A DNA stretch of 64,000 nt from Oscillospiraceae bacterium (lineage in GTDB: Bacteria; Bacillota; Clostridia; Oscillospirales; Ruminococcaceae), in assembly GCA_015067025.1 (NCBI GenBank), contig SVNC01000006.1, positions 86,496 through 150,495 of the forward strand, in the 5' to 3' direction. Both the position numbers and the translations under genes were made by a program. Below the pieces are notes generated by a model. It did not search any database. It was not told where the DNA came from and saw nothing but the letters and a program-made list of their open reading frames with translations. Positions 1 to 7,699 of the stretch are shown here, piece by piece. The stretch's first letter is position 1. Each line of letters begins with the position of its first letter.

Positions 1-600
1 ACGCTTAAAAAGGTATATGGTGCACTACATATCGTTTATCTTGTGTATCTGCTTTCTTACTTTATATCAATGACGATCGTGATAATTTACGCATCGGTAA
101 AACGAAAGCTTGCAATCAATAAGCAGGCGGTCGTACTTCTGATGGCGGTATTCGGAAATATACTTGTATGGCTTTTCGAACAGCTTGTTGATATACGTTT
201 TGAGATGTTATCGGTATCCTATATCATAACGGAGCTTTTCCTTATTGCACTGTATCTTATGATACAGGACGAAGAAAAAAGCGAAAGCAGTAACGTTCTC
301 GAAACCGTTCTTTCAGCCCCGCTGAAGACAGAAATCAGGAGTGAAGAAAAGCCTTTCGAAGAGAAACAGAGTGAAGAAGCACTTAAATATTTTACATCAG
401 CAATAAAGACCCTTACTCCTAAGGAAAAGCTTATATATGACGGTTACGTTTCGGGCGTTACCACTAAGGAGCTTATGGCACAGCTTAACATAACCGAAAA
501 CACGTTAAAATATCACAATAAGAATATATACGGTAAGCTTGGCGTAAATTCAAGAAAACAGCTTGTTAAATACGCAGAGCTTACACAAAAAACAGAATGA
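1..600 (+). CDS. Membrane-bound LuxR/GerE-family transcriptional regulator, 3' part
   Basis: The frame is open from the first base, so the gene is cut by the window edge; a GTG at 43 is only an internal candidate. What remains has about three hydrophobic segments (roughly codons 6-33, 42-62 and 72-92), a Lys/Glu-rich linker, and a C-terminal LuxR-type helix-turn-helix (about codons 135-192, with LTPKEKLIYDGYVSG and ITENTLKYHNKNIYGKLGV). Membrane helices joined to a LuxR domain suggest a one-component sensor that binds DNA from the membrane. The signal is unknown. A hairpin at 604-631 ends the gene. The DNA-binding call is firm; the full architecture cannot be seen. Confidence 0.8.
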   Translation, partial: TLKKVYGALHIVYLVYLLSYFISMTIVIIYASVKRKLAINKQAVVLLMAVFGNILVWLFEQLVDIRFEMLSVSYIITELFLIALYLMIQDEEKSESSNVLETVLSAPLKTEIRSEEKPFEEKQSEEALKYFTSAIKTLTPKEKLIYDGYVSGVTTKELMAQLNITENTLKYHNKNIYGKLGVNSRKQLVKYAELTQKTE

Positions 601-603
601 GAA

Positions 604-900
604 AACGCTGGAATTTATAAAATTCCAGCGTCCAGACTGAAGACAAACTCACGCACCGCAAAAATGCATAATTTTATTCGAATTTTATGAGCAAGTATAA
701 AATTCATGTACAGAAGTTTAGGGGAGCCGTTTTCGGCTCCCCTAAAGCATTTTTGCTTACTTCGTCAACAGCCATCTACCGTACCATTGTACGCCGACGA
801 TGGCTATTTCCTCGTCTGCGTGCGTTTTTCACCGTCTGACAGCGTGTAGACAAGACTTTGTCTACACGCTGAACGCTGGAATTTATAAAATTCCAGCGTT
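604..900. repeat. Array of five hairpins between convergent genes
   Basis: Inverted repeats lie at 604-631, 717-746 (13-bp stem, TTTT loop, then a T-rich tract), 770-804 (imperfect, 7-bp outer stem), 841-870 (13-bp stem, 4-nt loop) and 872-900 (13-bp stem). The first and last carry the same sequence (AACGCTGGAATTT and its complement) and sit at the 3' ends of the two converging genes, so they probably act as terminators. The inner ones have no assigned role. The ORF in this stretch is not credible as a gene. Confidence 0.8.
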
Positions 901-904
901 ATTT

Positions 905-2350
905 TTATTCAATATTATTTTTTATAACGTCGGCGGAGAGGTCAACCGTCATTGCAGGGCGTATTCCGAAGCCCTCAACACCAACGCTGTAGTTTATTAT
1001 ATTATTCTGGGTGTAACTGTTACATACAAGGTATCCCTGATAGCCCGAAGAACCGTCGTTATCTCTCAGCCACCAGTAATGGTCATCTACCCCCACGTCC
1101 TTTGAATAGGCTTTGTATGTGCCCGATTTGTCAAGCTCTGCCGCCTTGTCGGTGGGTACTGCGCATATACTTACGTCTGCATTATATAGAAGCTCCAGTT
1201 CCTCCTTTGACAGAAGGTATACTTTGTCCTCGGTGGTTACGCTTGTATCTTCAATACCCGTAAGATTTGAAACGGGAACGATAGCTTTCTTTTCTTCATC
1301 CGTAAAGTCGTTTAAAAAGCCTGCTTCTTTATCGTAAGCGTTTTTGCCGTCTGCCATAGCCGCACTTATCGGAGGCTGATCGTTATAGGGTACGTTTTCT
1401 CTGTCAGAGTTGAGCCAGGTGCGGATGTTCGATAGATGCCACTGATTACTGCCTCTCAGCTTATGCTGATCCATCATAGAAAGCTCACTTATATCCTCGG
1501 TCCAGTAGTCCTTATTACCGATGTAGTTATACTTTCCGCTTTCGGCACAGTCGTAGGCTTTTATCGTGAGTATCTCCTGTGCTATTACGACCGCCTTACC
1601 GTCCTTTATATCAATAATTCTCCATTTTATCGGCAGATCGTTATAGGTGCCAAAGGTAAGAGTTGCACCAAGCTTTACATTTGAATCTGTCACGTTTTCT
1701 GAAGAGCTTTCGGTTTCGGATAAAGTATTGAAGCTTTCTGCTATCGTACTGCTTGTGATACTTTCTTTACTGTTTTCGATGGAAGAAACAGAAGAGGAAT
1801 TACTGCCGTTGTTACCACCCATAGCAAAAACTATAAGCAGTACGACAAGAGCAATTGCACCGATAAGGATAGCACCGTAGGATATTACTGTAACGGGATT
1901 TATTTTCCTGTCCTGATGCTCAGGCTCTGTTTTTACCTGGGTTGTAACGGGTATATCCGTTTTTCTGCCATCAAGCTGATTTAAGGAATCTGTGATACTG
2001 TTAAGATCGTCATTTGATGTGCTGTTCAGCCATTGGTGCGACATCAAAAAATATTCCATTGATTTTGTAAGCGTTACGTCCTCGATTTTATATACGATTA
2101 TCGGCATATTGAGGCTTACAGCTCGTTCGATCTCTCTTAGTACGTGGGGAGATTCGTTTGACTGATTTGAAAGTATCAGCACGAGGACGTCACTGCTGTC
2201 AATGCCATTCATAATTTCTTCAGCATAGGGAAAGCCTGTACGGATATCCCTCGGAGCATAAAAACAGCTATGACCGTTTTTCTCTATATGTTGATATATC
2301 GCCTCTGCCTTTTCTGCGTTTGCAGAGGAGTGGGAAATAAAAACCTTCAT
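905..2350 (-). CDS. TIR domain protein with one membrane span and an extracytoplasmic DUF6273-like domain
   Basis: 481 residues. Residues 1-125 form a TIR domain (start MKVFISHSS; the REIERA segment carries Glu73 at the place of the catalytic Glu of NAD-cleaving TIRs). A single transmembrane helix lies at about 153-177, followed by a Ser-rich linker (180-220) and a domain at about 225-475 resembling DUF6273 (start LGATLTFGTYNDLPIKWRII, late motifs WWLRD and GFGIRPAM). The TIR would be cytoplasmic and the C-terminal domain outside. It lies 70 bp downstream of the PilT-like gene on the same strand. TIR domains act as NADases or adaptors in immunity; here the outer domain may sense something. 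NADase activity is inference. Confidence 0.85.
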   Translation of the reverse strand: MKVFISHSSANAEKAEAIYQHIEKNGHSCFYAPRDIRTGFPYAEEIMNGIDSSDVLVLILSNQSNESPHVLREIERAVSLNMPIIVYKIEDVTLTKSMEYFLMSHQWLNSTSNDDLNSITDSLNQLDGRKTDIPVTTQVKTEPEHQDRKINPVTVISYGAILIGAIALVVLLIVFAMGGNNGSNSSSVSSIENSKESITSSTIAESFNTLSETESSSENVTDSNVKLGATLTFGTYNDLPIKWRIIDIKDGKAVVIAQEILTIKAYDCAESGKYNYIGNKDYWTEDISELSMMDQHKLRGSNQWHLSNIRTWLNSDRENVPYNDQPPISAAMADGKNAYDKEAGFLNDFTDEEKKAIVPVSNLTGIEDTSVTTEDKVYLLSKEELELLYNADVSICAVPTDKAAELDKSGTYKAYSKDVGVDDHYWWLRDNDGSSGYQGYLVCNSYTQNNIINYSVGVEGFGIRPAMTVDLSADVIKNNIE

Positions 2351-2420
2351 TTTTTACCTTCTGTCTTTATACGTGTCGTTGTCTTGGTATGATAAATTGT
2401 TGTTCAAACGCGAGGCGTTC

Positions 2421-3482
2421 TTATTCTCCGACTTTTCTGAGCATTATATCAGGGTGGCTTGCATATTTCAGAAGATTGTGCTTTGAAATAATACCCTGCT
2501 TGTACATATTAAAGAGATATGCGTCCATAGTGATCATACCGCTGTCGCCTGAAGAAGTGATAACCGTATCTATCTGATGAGTTTTTGATTCTCTTATCAT
2601 ATTTCTGATAGCGTTATTGCACTTCATTATTTCAAAGGCAGGACGGAGCAGACCGTCTTCGCAAGGAATAAGCTGCTGAGAAATAATGCAGGATAAAAGC
2701 TGGGACAGCTGAATTCTTATCTGCTGCTGCTGACTGGGAGGGAAGATGTCTATAATTCTGTCAACGGTATTTTCTGCACCAAGTGAATGTAAAGTGGAGA
2801 TTACAAGGTGTCCTGTTTCAGTGGCGGTAAGAGCGGTACTGATAGTTTCATAGTCACGCATCTCACCGAGCAGGATAACGTCAGGTGACTGGCGAAGGCT
2901 GGCACGCAGAGCAGTGATATAGTTTTCTGTATCGCTGTTTATTTCTCTTTGGCTGATAAGGGATTTTTTATTCTTGTGCAGATATTCGATAGGGTCTTCG
3001 AGAGTGATTATGTGACCGTTGCGATTTTTGTTTATCTCATCAATAATGCAGGCAAGAGTGGTTGACTTACCGCCGCCTGCAGGACCTGTTACGAGTATAA
3101 GACCCTTTGTACTGCCTGCACATTCGTTTATGATGTCAGAGGGGATGTTAAGTGTGCTGTAGTCGGGAATATCAAAGGAAACTACTCTTATTACCGCCGC
3201 TAAAGTACCACGTTGTTTATATGCGTTTATACGGAAACGGCTCAGTCCCTTTACTGATATTGAAAAGTCGTCATCCCCTGTTTCTAAATAACGTGACATA
3301 TCTCTGCTGTCAAGGGTGTATATTTCCTTTACAAGAGCCTCTGCGTCCTGAGGCATCAGCTTTTCACTGTCAATGGGGTTTATAACACCGTTTTCCTTGC
3401 AGGAAACGGGAATGCCTGATATTATGTAGATATCTGAGGCGTTATTTTTTACTGCAGTTTCTAAAATTTTGATCAGTTCCAT
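2421..3482 (-). CDS. pilT: PilT-type twitching/retraction ATPase
   Basis: 353 residues from the ATG at 3482, chosen over an upstream ATG at 3545 because AAAGGA lies just before it and the protein then begins MELIKILETAVKNN as in the family. Walker A is GPAGGGKST, the Asp box is LEDPIEYLH, Walker B is VILLGEMRDYETI, the His box is GHLVISTLHSLGA, and the PilT-specific C-terminal motif is AIRNMIRESKTHQI. It should power retraction of a type IV pilus-like fibre at the inner face of the membrane. It is the last pilus gene of the operon. No PilB-type extension ATPase occurs nearby. Confidence 0.93.
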   Translation of the reverse strand: MELIKILETAVKNNASDIYIISGIPVSCKENGVINPIDSEKLMPQDAEALVKEIYTLDSRDMSRYLETGDDDFSISVKGLSRFRINAYKQRGTLAAVIRVVSFDIPDYSTLNIPSDIINECAGSTKGLILVTGPAGGGKSTTLACIIDEINKNRNGHIITLEDPIEYLHKNKKSLISQREINSDTENYITALRASLRQSPDVILLGEMRDYETISTALTATETGHLVISTLHSLGAENTVDRIIDIFPPSQQQQIRIQLSQLLSCIISQQLIPCEDGLLRPAFEIMKCNNAIRNMIRESKTHQIDTVITSSGDSGMITMDAYLFNMYKQGIISKHNLLKYASHPDIMLRKVGE

Positions 3483-3495
3483 ATTTATTTTCCTT

Positions 3496-3963
3496 TCATG
3501 ACAGGGGAATAGTTTCGCCGTCCCAGATGGGCAACGAATCTTCATTCACATAGCTGTTTTTGTTTATTGTTTCGTAGGAAGTTACGAAGAGCTGTCCGCC
3601 CTTAAGTACCACCGTACATAAAATACTGCCGTTTTTGTCGATGCTCTCTGTCAGGGTGAAGATATACTCTCCTCTGCCTGCTGATTTTAAGGTGAAGCCA
3701 AGCTCACCTGCATATGCTTCTATATCGGATACAGCGTCATCGTCTGCTGCATTCTCAAGTTGTGATAGCTTTTCTGTAACTCTGACGTCTGCCGCGTAAT
3801 ACGCCTTATGTGCTTCGGCATTTTTTTCTGCACTTGTAAGATCCTGTCTTACCGTAAAGAAGGTGAAAAGTAAAAATACCGTTATTGCGAGTACAACGAA
3901 GACGATAAGAAGGGTAGAAGCACCGATACCCGTAAAGCCTCTGCTTTTCTGGTTACTGCCCAT
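3496..3963 (-). CDS. Small pilin-like membrane protein of the pilus operon
   Basis: 155 residues from the ATG at 3963. The ATG six bases upstream abuts the AGGAGGA ribosome site, so the later one is better spaced. A basic stretch (NQKSRGF) precedes a hydrophobic helix (about residues 13-37), followed by a soluble domain with no recognised fold. The layout resembles a minor pilin or a PilX-like assembly factor, but there is no clear Glu5-type prepilin motif. It overlaps the start of the next gene upstream and sits between pilT and other pilin-like genes, which supports a role in the same fibre. The function is inferred from context. Confidence 0.7.
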   Translation of the reverse strand: MGSNQKSRGFTGIGASTLLIVFVVLAITVFLLFTFFTVRQDLTSAEKNAEAHKAYYAADVRVTEKLSQLENAADDDAVSDIEAYAGELGFTLKSAGRGEYIFTLTESIDKNGSILCTVVLKGGQLFVTSYETINKNSYVNEDSLPIWDGETIPLS

Positions 3964-4345
3964 TTCCATTCCTCCTTGCACAAGTGATAGAAAGATAGGT
4001 CCTGTCTTCGTCTGATATCTTTATATCAAGATAGCTGATACCGTTTTCTCCACTTCTTTCTGTGAGAGAAGCAATCAAGGTGCCGTTTTTAGTCTCTACC
4101 GATATCGCTCCGTTTTCGTATACACCTATATCTGTTATATTCTCGGGAGAGCATCCGCTTTTATAGCTTTCTGCTATAAAAGCAGAGATGTGCTTTGCCT
4201 CAGTCAGATTTTCGCTGTAATGAAGCTCCTCGCCCGCAACCGATACCACCTTTAACGCAATGGCGGCACAGATGGCGAATATAGCGATAACAACGCTAAG
4301 CTCAATAAGAAAAATTCCTGATCTGCTTTTCTGCTTTGATATCAT
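3953..4345 (-). CDS. Type IV prepilin-like (pseudopilin) protein
   Basis: 130 residues from the ATG at 4345, just after the upstream stop codon and with AAAGGA upstream; an earlier in-frame ATG (4366) lacks a site. The N-terminus is KSRSG followed by IFLIELSVVIAIFAICAAIAL, which fits a type III signal: basic leader, cleavage after Gly, Glu at position 5 of the mature chain, then a hydrophobic helix. The small C-terminal domain is not recognised. Pseudopilins of this kind are processed by a prepilin peptidase, which is not encoded in this window. It is translationally close-coupled to both neighbours. Confidence 0.75.
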   Translation of the reverse strand: MISKQKSRSGIFLIELSVVIAIFAICAAIALKVVSVAGEELHYSENLTEAKHISAFIAESYKSGCSPENITDIGVYENGAISVETKNGTLIASLTERSGENGISYLDIKISDEDRTYLSITCARRNGNGQ

Positions 4346-4346
4346 A

Positions 4347-4850
4347 CTACACCGTCCTTTCCGCATTGCTTCTTAAAAAGTAACGCTGACTTGTAGTTTT
4401 GCCGCCGCTTGAAAGAGTGAAGCTTACCGTACCGCCTTCGATACTTATATCAAAGCTTTCACAGGGGAGCATGACCTCTCCGTTACCTGAGATAAACGGA
4501 AACTCAGTATCGGCAAAAAGCTCACACAGCATTCCGTCTTTATGATATATGTAAGTAACATATTCACTGCCGTCTATCGTTTCATAAAGACACAGAACGC
4601 TTTCGCCCTCCATTTCCTTTACGGCAATGGAGTTTTCTTTGTCAAAGGACTGCAGATTTCTTAAAACGAAGGAAACCGCAGTTCCGTTTTCAAACCTGTC
4701 ATTTATTCTTTCGGAGGAGTTTTTGTACACCTTTGCAAAGGCTAACGTAACAAGCAGTAAGCAACATATAAACAGCATAAAGACCATCATAACAAAAATG
4801 GTGTCGAGCTTGCTTTTTTTAGTTTTACGCATACCTGAACCACTGTTCAT
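4347..4850 (-). CDS. DUF4860-like membrane-anchored protein of the pilus operon
   Basis: 167 residues; AGGAGG lies 7 bases before the ATG at 4850. A basic N-terminus (RKTKKSK) is followed by a hydrophobic helix (about residues 18-40) and a predicted beta-rich domain with regular strands (ESVLCLYETIDGSEYVTYIY). It resembles DUF4860, a family I associate with pilus-like clusters of Clostridia; the assignment is from memory of the pattern, not a search. It probably is a minor pilin-like subunit or assembly partner. The TAG stop lies 1 base from the next start. Confidence 0.65.
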   Translation of the reverse strand: MNSGSGMRKTKKSKLDTIFVMMVFMLFICCLLLVTLAFAKVYKNSSERINDRFENGTAVSFVLRNLQSFDKENSIAVKEMEGESVLCLYETIDGSEYVTYIYHKDGMLCELFADTEFPFISGNGEVMLPCESFDISIEGGTVSFTLSSGGKTTSQRYFLRSNAERTV

Positions 4851-4861
4851 AAAGCTGCCTC

Positions 4862-5185
4862 CTATTTTGGTATTACCTTTATCTCAGGCACAATGTTTGA
4901 CGATACTGCACTGTAGTGTATAATGCAGTGGTCGTTATCGGTGTAAAGATGATAGTTTTCTATCAGATAATCTATCTTATCGGGGAAAAATCCTTCGCTT
5001 GCGTAGCATTCCATAGCCGCCCGTCTTACACCGTTTTCAATAATTTCGGCGTTTTCTGCTTTTCTTGTTACCTGCACGGAGTTTATTGCTATTATAGCCA
5101 CAAGAAAAATTACCGCAAAGATCACGAGTGCCGTAATCAGACTTCTTAGTGCAACAAAGGACTTGTTTTCAGTCTTTAACTTCAT
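4862..5185 (-). CDS. Small pilin-like membrane protein
   Basis: 107 residues from the ATG at 5185, which has AAGGAG correctly spaced; the longer frame from 5221 overlaps the upstream gene. The N-terminus is basic (MKLKTENKSF), then a long hydrophobic helix (about residues 18-40) leads to a short domain with a conserved-looking Cys and Tyr (AAMECYASEGFFPDKIDYLI), a pattern close to pseudopilin globular domains that begin with a long helix. No canonical Glu5 cleavage motif is visible. Its place between pilC and the prepilin-like genes supports a fibre role. Confidence 0.68.
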   Translation of the reverse strand: MKLKTENKSFVALRSLITALVIFAVIFLVAIIAINSVQVTRKAENAEIIENGVRRAAMECYASEGFFPDKIDYLIENYHLYTDNDHCIIHYSAVSSNIVPEIKVIPK

Positions 5186-5195
5186 TGTCTGCTCC

Positions 5196-6233
5196 TTAGT
5201 TAATAACTGCCATAATGCCAAGTAACGGGAGCATTACTGAAAGCAGGATAAAGCCTACGGTTACTGCCATTATGATTATCATTGTCGGTTCAAAGCGTGA
5301 AACTGTGGTTTCAATTACGTTTTCCACCTTAGCTTCAGTTTTTTCTGCAACGCTCTTCATAACCTTGTCAAGAGTACCTGTTGAAAAACCGATGTTTATC
5401 ATTTTTGCGTAAAGGGGAGGAAACAGCTTTGTCTTGACTATCGCCTCAGAAAAGGGGGTACCCTCAGCCATTTCCTTGCGGCATTTTGCAATACGCTGAC
5501 GGATGCTCTGATTTTCTATAAACTTTTCGCTCATTTCCATTGCAGAATCTATATCCATACCGCTGGATAAGGTCATAGAAAGTGAGCTTGCAAATCTTGC
5601 ACAATATAAAGCCTTTGCGATCTTTGTATGTGACACAAAGGAAAGTACAGCTTTCTTTATCGGGGGTACAAGGCTGTAAAGCAGTATGCCTATTATTATC
5701 AGTAAAACGACAGTCGCCAGTATGTAGACCGCATAGTTGCTGATCGCTCTGCCTATGTTTATAATAACCGCTGCCGAGTCTGACATTGTAAGTCCCATCT
5801 GTGCAAATACCTCCGAGAAGATAGGAAGAACGTAAACCGCCATCAGTATTACGATTGCAAAAACCGTTACAAGCAGTACTGAGGGGTAGATTATTGCACT
5901 CTTTATCGATGAGGATATTTCGTCAAGCTGGTTGTAATACTCCGACATAGATTCTAAAACGGTATCTAATTTACCTGTTTTTTCACCCACTGATATCATT
6001 TCAAGAAAATATGTAGGAAATGCCTTTGTAGCTTCAAAAGCCGTGTATACCGAGCCGCCGTTTTCGATGTTTTCAAGCATTTCTGTAAGTATTCTTTTCT
6101 TAAGTTTATCGGTTTCATCCTCGCAGATGATAAAGATACCGTCGGTAATAGGGATACCTGCTTTTATAATAGCCGCCAGCTCAGAGCAGATAATAGATAT
6201 ACTCTGATTTGATAATTGCTTTTTGCCTTTCAT
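5196..6233 (-). CDS. pilC: Type II secretion/type IV pilus inner-membrane platform protein (PilC/GspF)
   Basis: 345 residues with two GspF domains. Each carries the family core: the first has LAAIIKAGIPITDGI and FLEMISVGEKTGKLD, the second has SLSMTLSSGMDIDSAM and YAKMINIGFSTGTLD. Three hydrophobic segments lie around residues 115-140, 165-190 and 318-342. The protein forms the platform on which pilins are assembled or removed by the ATPase. AAAGGG precedes the ATG. It is the second gene of the operon after the transglutaminase lipoprotein and lies 10 bases before the next small gene. Confidence 0.93.
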   Translation of the reverse strand: MKGKKQLSNQSISIICSELAAIIKAGIPITDGIFIICEDETDKLKKRILTEMLENIENGGSVYTAFEATKAFPTYFLEMISVGEKTGKLDTVLESMSEYYNQLDEISSSIKSAIIYPSVLLVTVFAIVILMAVYVLPIFSEVFAQMGLTMSDSAAVIINIGRAISNYAVYILATVVLLIIIGILLYSLVPPIKKAVLSFVSHTKIAKALYCARFASSLSMTLSSGMDIDSAMEMSEKFIENQSIRQRIAKCRKEMAEGTPFSEAIVKTKLFPPLYAKMINIGFSTGTLDKVMKSVAEKTEAKVENVIETTVSRFEPTMIIIMAVTVGFILLSVMLPLLGIMAVIN

Positions 6234-6250
6234 ATTTATCTTCCCTTTCG

Positions 6251-7489
6251 TTAATAGTAATAAACGTCGCGATAATTTGAATTGTTGCTGATATAATTTA
6301 TAAGCTCACGATAATCTGCTTCATTCTTTGCACTTGCCGCAAAGGTGGGATCCATTCTGTTCCACTTATTTCCGTTAAAGCTGATTATTCCGTCTATCCA
6401 GCCACTGCCCTTTACGTATACGCTTATCCAGGCGTGATAGATATCACCTGCATAGCCAACGACCACCTTTGTGGGTAGCCTCTGACTGCGTAGCATTGCA
6501 GTCATGAGCGATGCATAGTCAAAACATATTCCGCTTTTGCTTTTCAGCGTTCTGTCAGGGTAGGGCGTGTAGCCGTTAGCAGCGTTTTCTGCTGTGGAAA
6601 CGTAATCAATATTTTCTGTCACGTATTCGTAAATTGCTTCTATTTTCTGTAGCTCGTTCATTCCTGCCGTAAGTGTTGATGCAAGCTTTATACATTCAGA
6701 ATTCTTATCGTACATACAGTACTGGGTAGGAGTAAGGAATACAGAAAATTCATCGCTTATATTAACGTAAAATTCTTCTTTAAGCACTGTTGAGCCTTTG
6801 TTTGCTGAGGTCTGCTTAAGCACGATGACCTTATAATTTCCGCTGCCCTCTGTAAGTGGAATGACCTCATAGCTTCCGTCATTTGCAAGGGAGAAGGTGT
6901 ATCTTACCGATATATCAACTGCGTCAACCAGCACCTTGAAGTTGCCGTCCATCGCTTCTTTTAGCTTTACCATTACGTAACCCTCGTGAGCGTTCGAGGC
7001 ATCTATCAGTGCATAATCATTCTGATATACCGTTTTACCGCTCGCAACAGTCTCTTTTACATAGGGAGGATCGGGATTAGCCGACACAGGCGGAGTAGAC
7101 TGAGGCTTTTCGGACTCTGTAGTCGTGGTTTCCGGTAAAGAGGTCTCGGTATCGGGTGGCGGAGTGGTTACAGAAGGCGTCGTTTCAGGCGGCGGGGTTT
7201 CGGTAACCGACGTATCGGGGGTGCCTACACTTTCCGGTGTACTTGTTTCAGTGCTTCCCGACGTTTCCGATTCACTTACCGGCGGGGGTGTACCCTGCGG
7301 CGTTGAGTCTGAGGAAGTGTCGGTAGGCTTAGTTTCAGGCGGTACTGAAGTCAGAGCAGACGATGACGACTGGGTTGACTGCATCATAGAAGAGGTTGGG
7401 TCTGTACCGTTACATCCACTCAGTAAAATCGCAATAATAACGGATGTCGCCGTTATAAGCGAAAGTATTCTGTTTTTACTTTTTTTCAA
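6251..7489 (-). CDS. Transglutaminase-like lipoprotein
   Basis: 412 residues, starting at a TTG codon 8 bases after AAAGGAGG. A lipoprotein signal ends at ILLSGC (Cys26), then a long Ser/Thr/Pro/Glu linker (about 30-140), a beta-rich domain, and a C-terminal transglutaminase-core domain with the triad visible as Cys in SGICFDYASLMTAML, His in YHAWISVYV and Asp in WNRMDPTFA. It should sit on the outer face of the membrane and act as a cysteine protease or transamidase on wall or surface proteins. As first gene of the pilus-like operon it may crosslink or process the fibre; that link is inference. Confidence 0.85.
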   Translation of the reverse strand: MKKSKNRILSLITATSVIIAILLSGCNGTDPTSSMMQSTQSSSSALTSVPPETKPTDTSSDSTPQGTPPPVSESETSGSTETSTPESVGTPDTSVTETPPPETTPSVTTPPPDTETSLPETTTTESEKPQSTPPVSANPDPPYVKETVASGKTVYQNDYALIDASNAHEGYVMVKLKEAMDGNFKVLVDAVDISVRYTFSLANDGSYEVIPLTEGSGNYKVIVLKQTSANKGSTVLKEEFYVNISDEFSVFLTPTQYCMYDKNSECIKLASTLTAGMNELQKIEAIYEYVTENIDYVSTAENAANGYTPYPDRTLKSKSGICFDYASLMTAMLRSQRLPTKVVVGYAGDIYHAWISVYVKGSGWIDGIISFNGNKWNRMDPTFAASAKNEADYRELINYISNNSNYRDVYYY

Positions 7490-7531
7490 TACGGCGACCT
7501 CCTTTGCTTAATTTCAGGTATATATATTTAA

Positions 7532-7560
7532 AGTATACCACATTTTGCTTTCTTTGTCTA
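7532..7560 (-). promoter_or_regulatory. Sigma-A promoter of the pilus-like operon
   Basis: On the minus strand TAGACA is followed after 17 bases by TATACT, about 43 bases before the TTG start at 7489. It faces away from the promoter at 7636. Confidence 0.6.
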
Positions 7561-7635
7561 TATTTTTTGGGTAACCGAAAGGTTACAAAAGGGTTAAAAT
7601 TTTATTACAAAACGGTTACAATTTGCCTTTTGGTA

Positions 7636-7664
7636 TTGATTTACAGAAAAAACAATGGTATATT
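7636..7664 (+). promoter_or_regulatory. Sigma-A promoter of the WG-repeat gene
   Basis: TTGATT, 17-base gap, TATATT, 35 bases before the ATG at 7700. Just upstream (7571-7586) lies a small GTAACC-GAAA-GGTTAC hairpin and further GGTTAC copies whose role is unclear. Confidence 0.6.
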
Positions 7665-7699
7665 ATACGTAACAATACTGAAAGATAAGGAGAAAAGCT

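Noticed and set aside
800..1263. Plus-strand frames overlapping the TIR gene end
   Set aside because: They lie antisense to a well-supported coding region or across hairpins and lack ribosome sites.
905..2350. Known TIR defence system such as Thoeris
   Set aside because: No SIR2/SLOG-type ThsA partner or other effector gene is adjacent, and the protein is membrane anchored.
7125..7511. Val/Gly-rich plus-strand frame
   Set aside because: It is the antisense shadow of the Ser/Thr/Pro linker of the transglutaminase lipoprotein.
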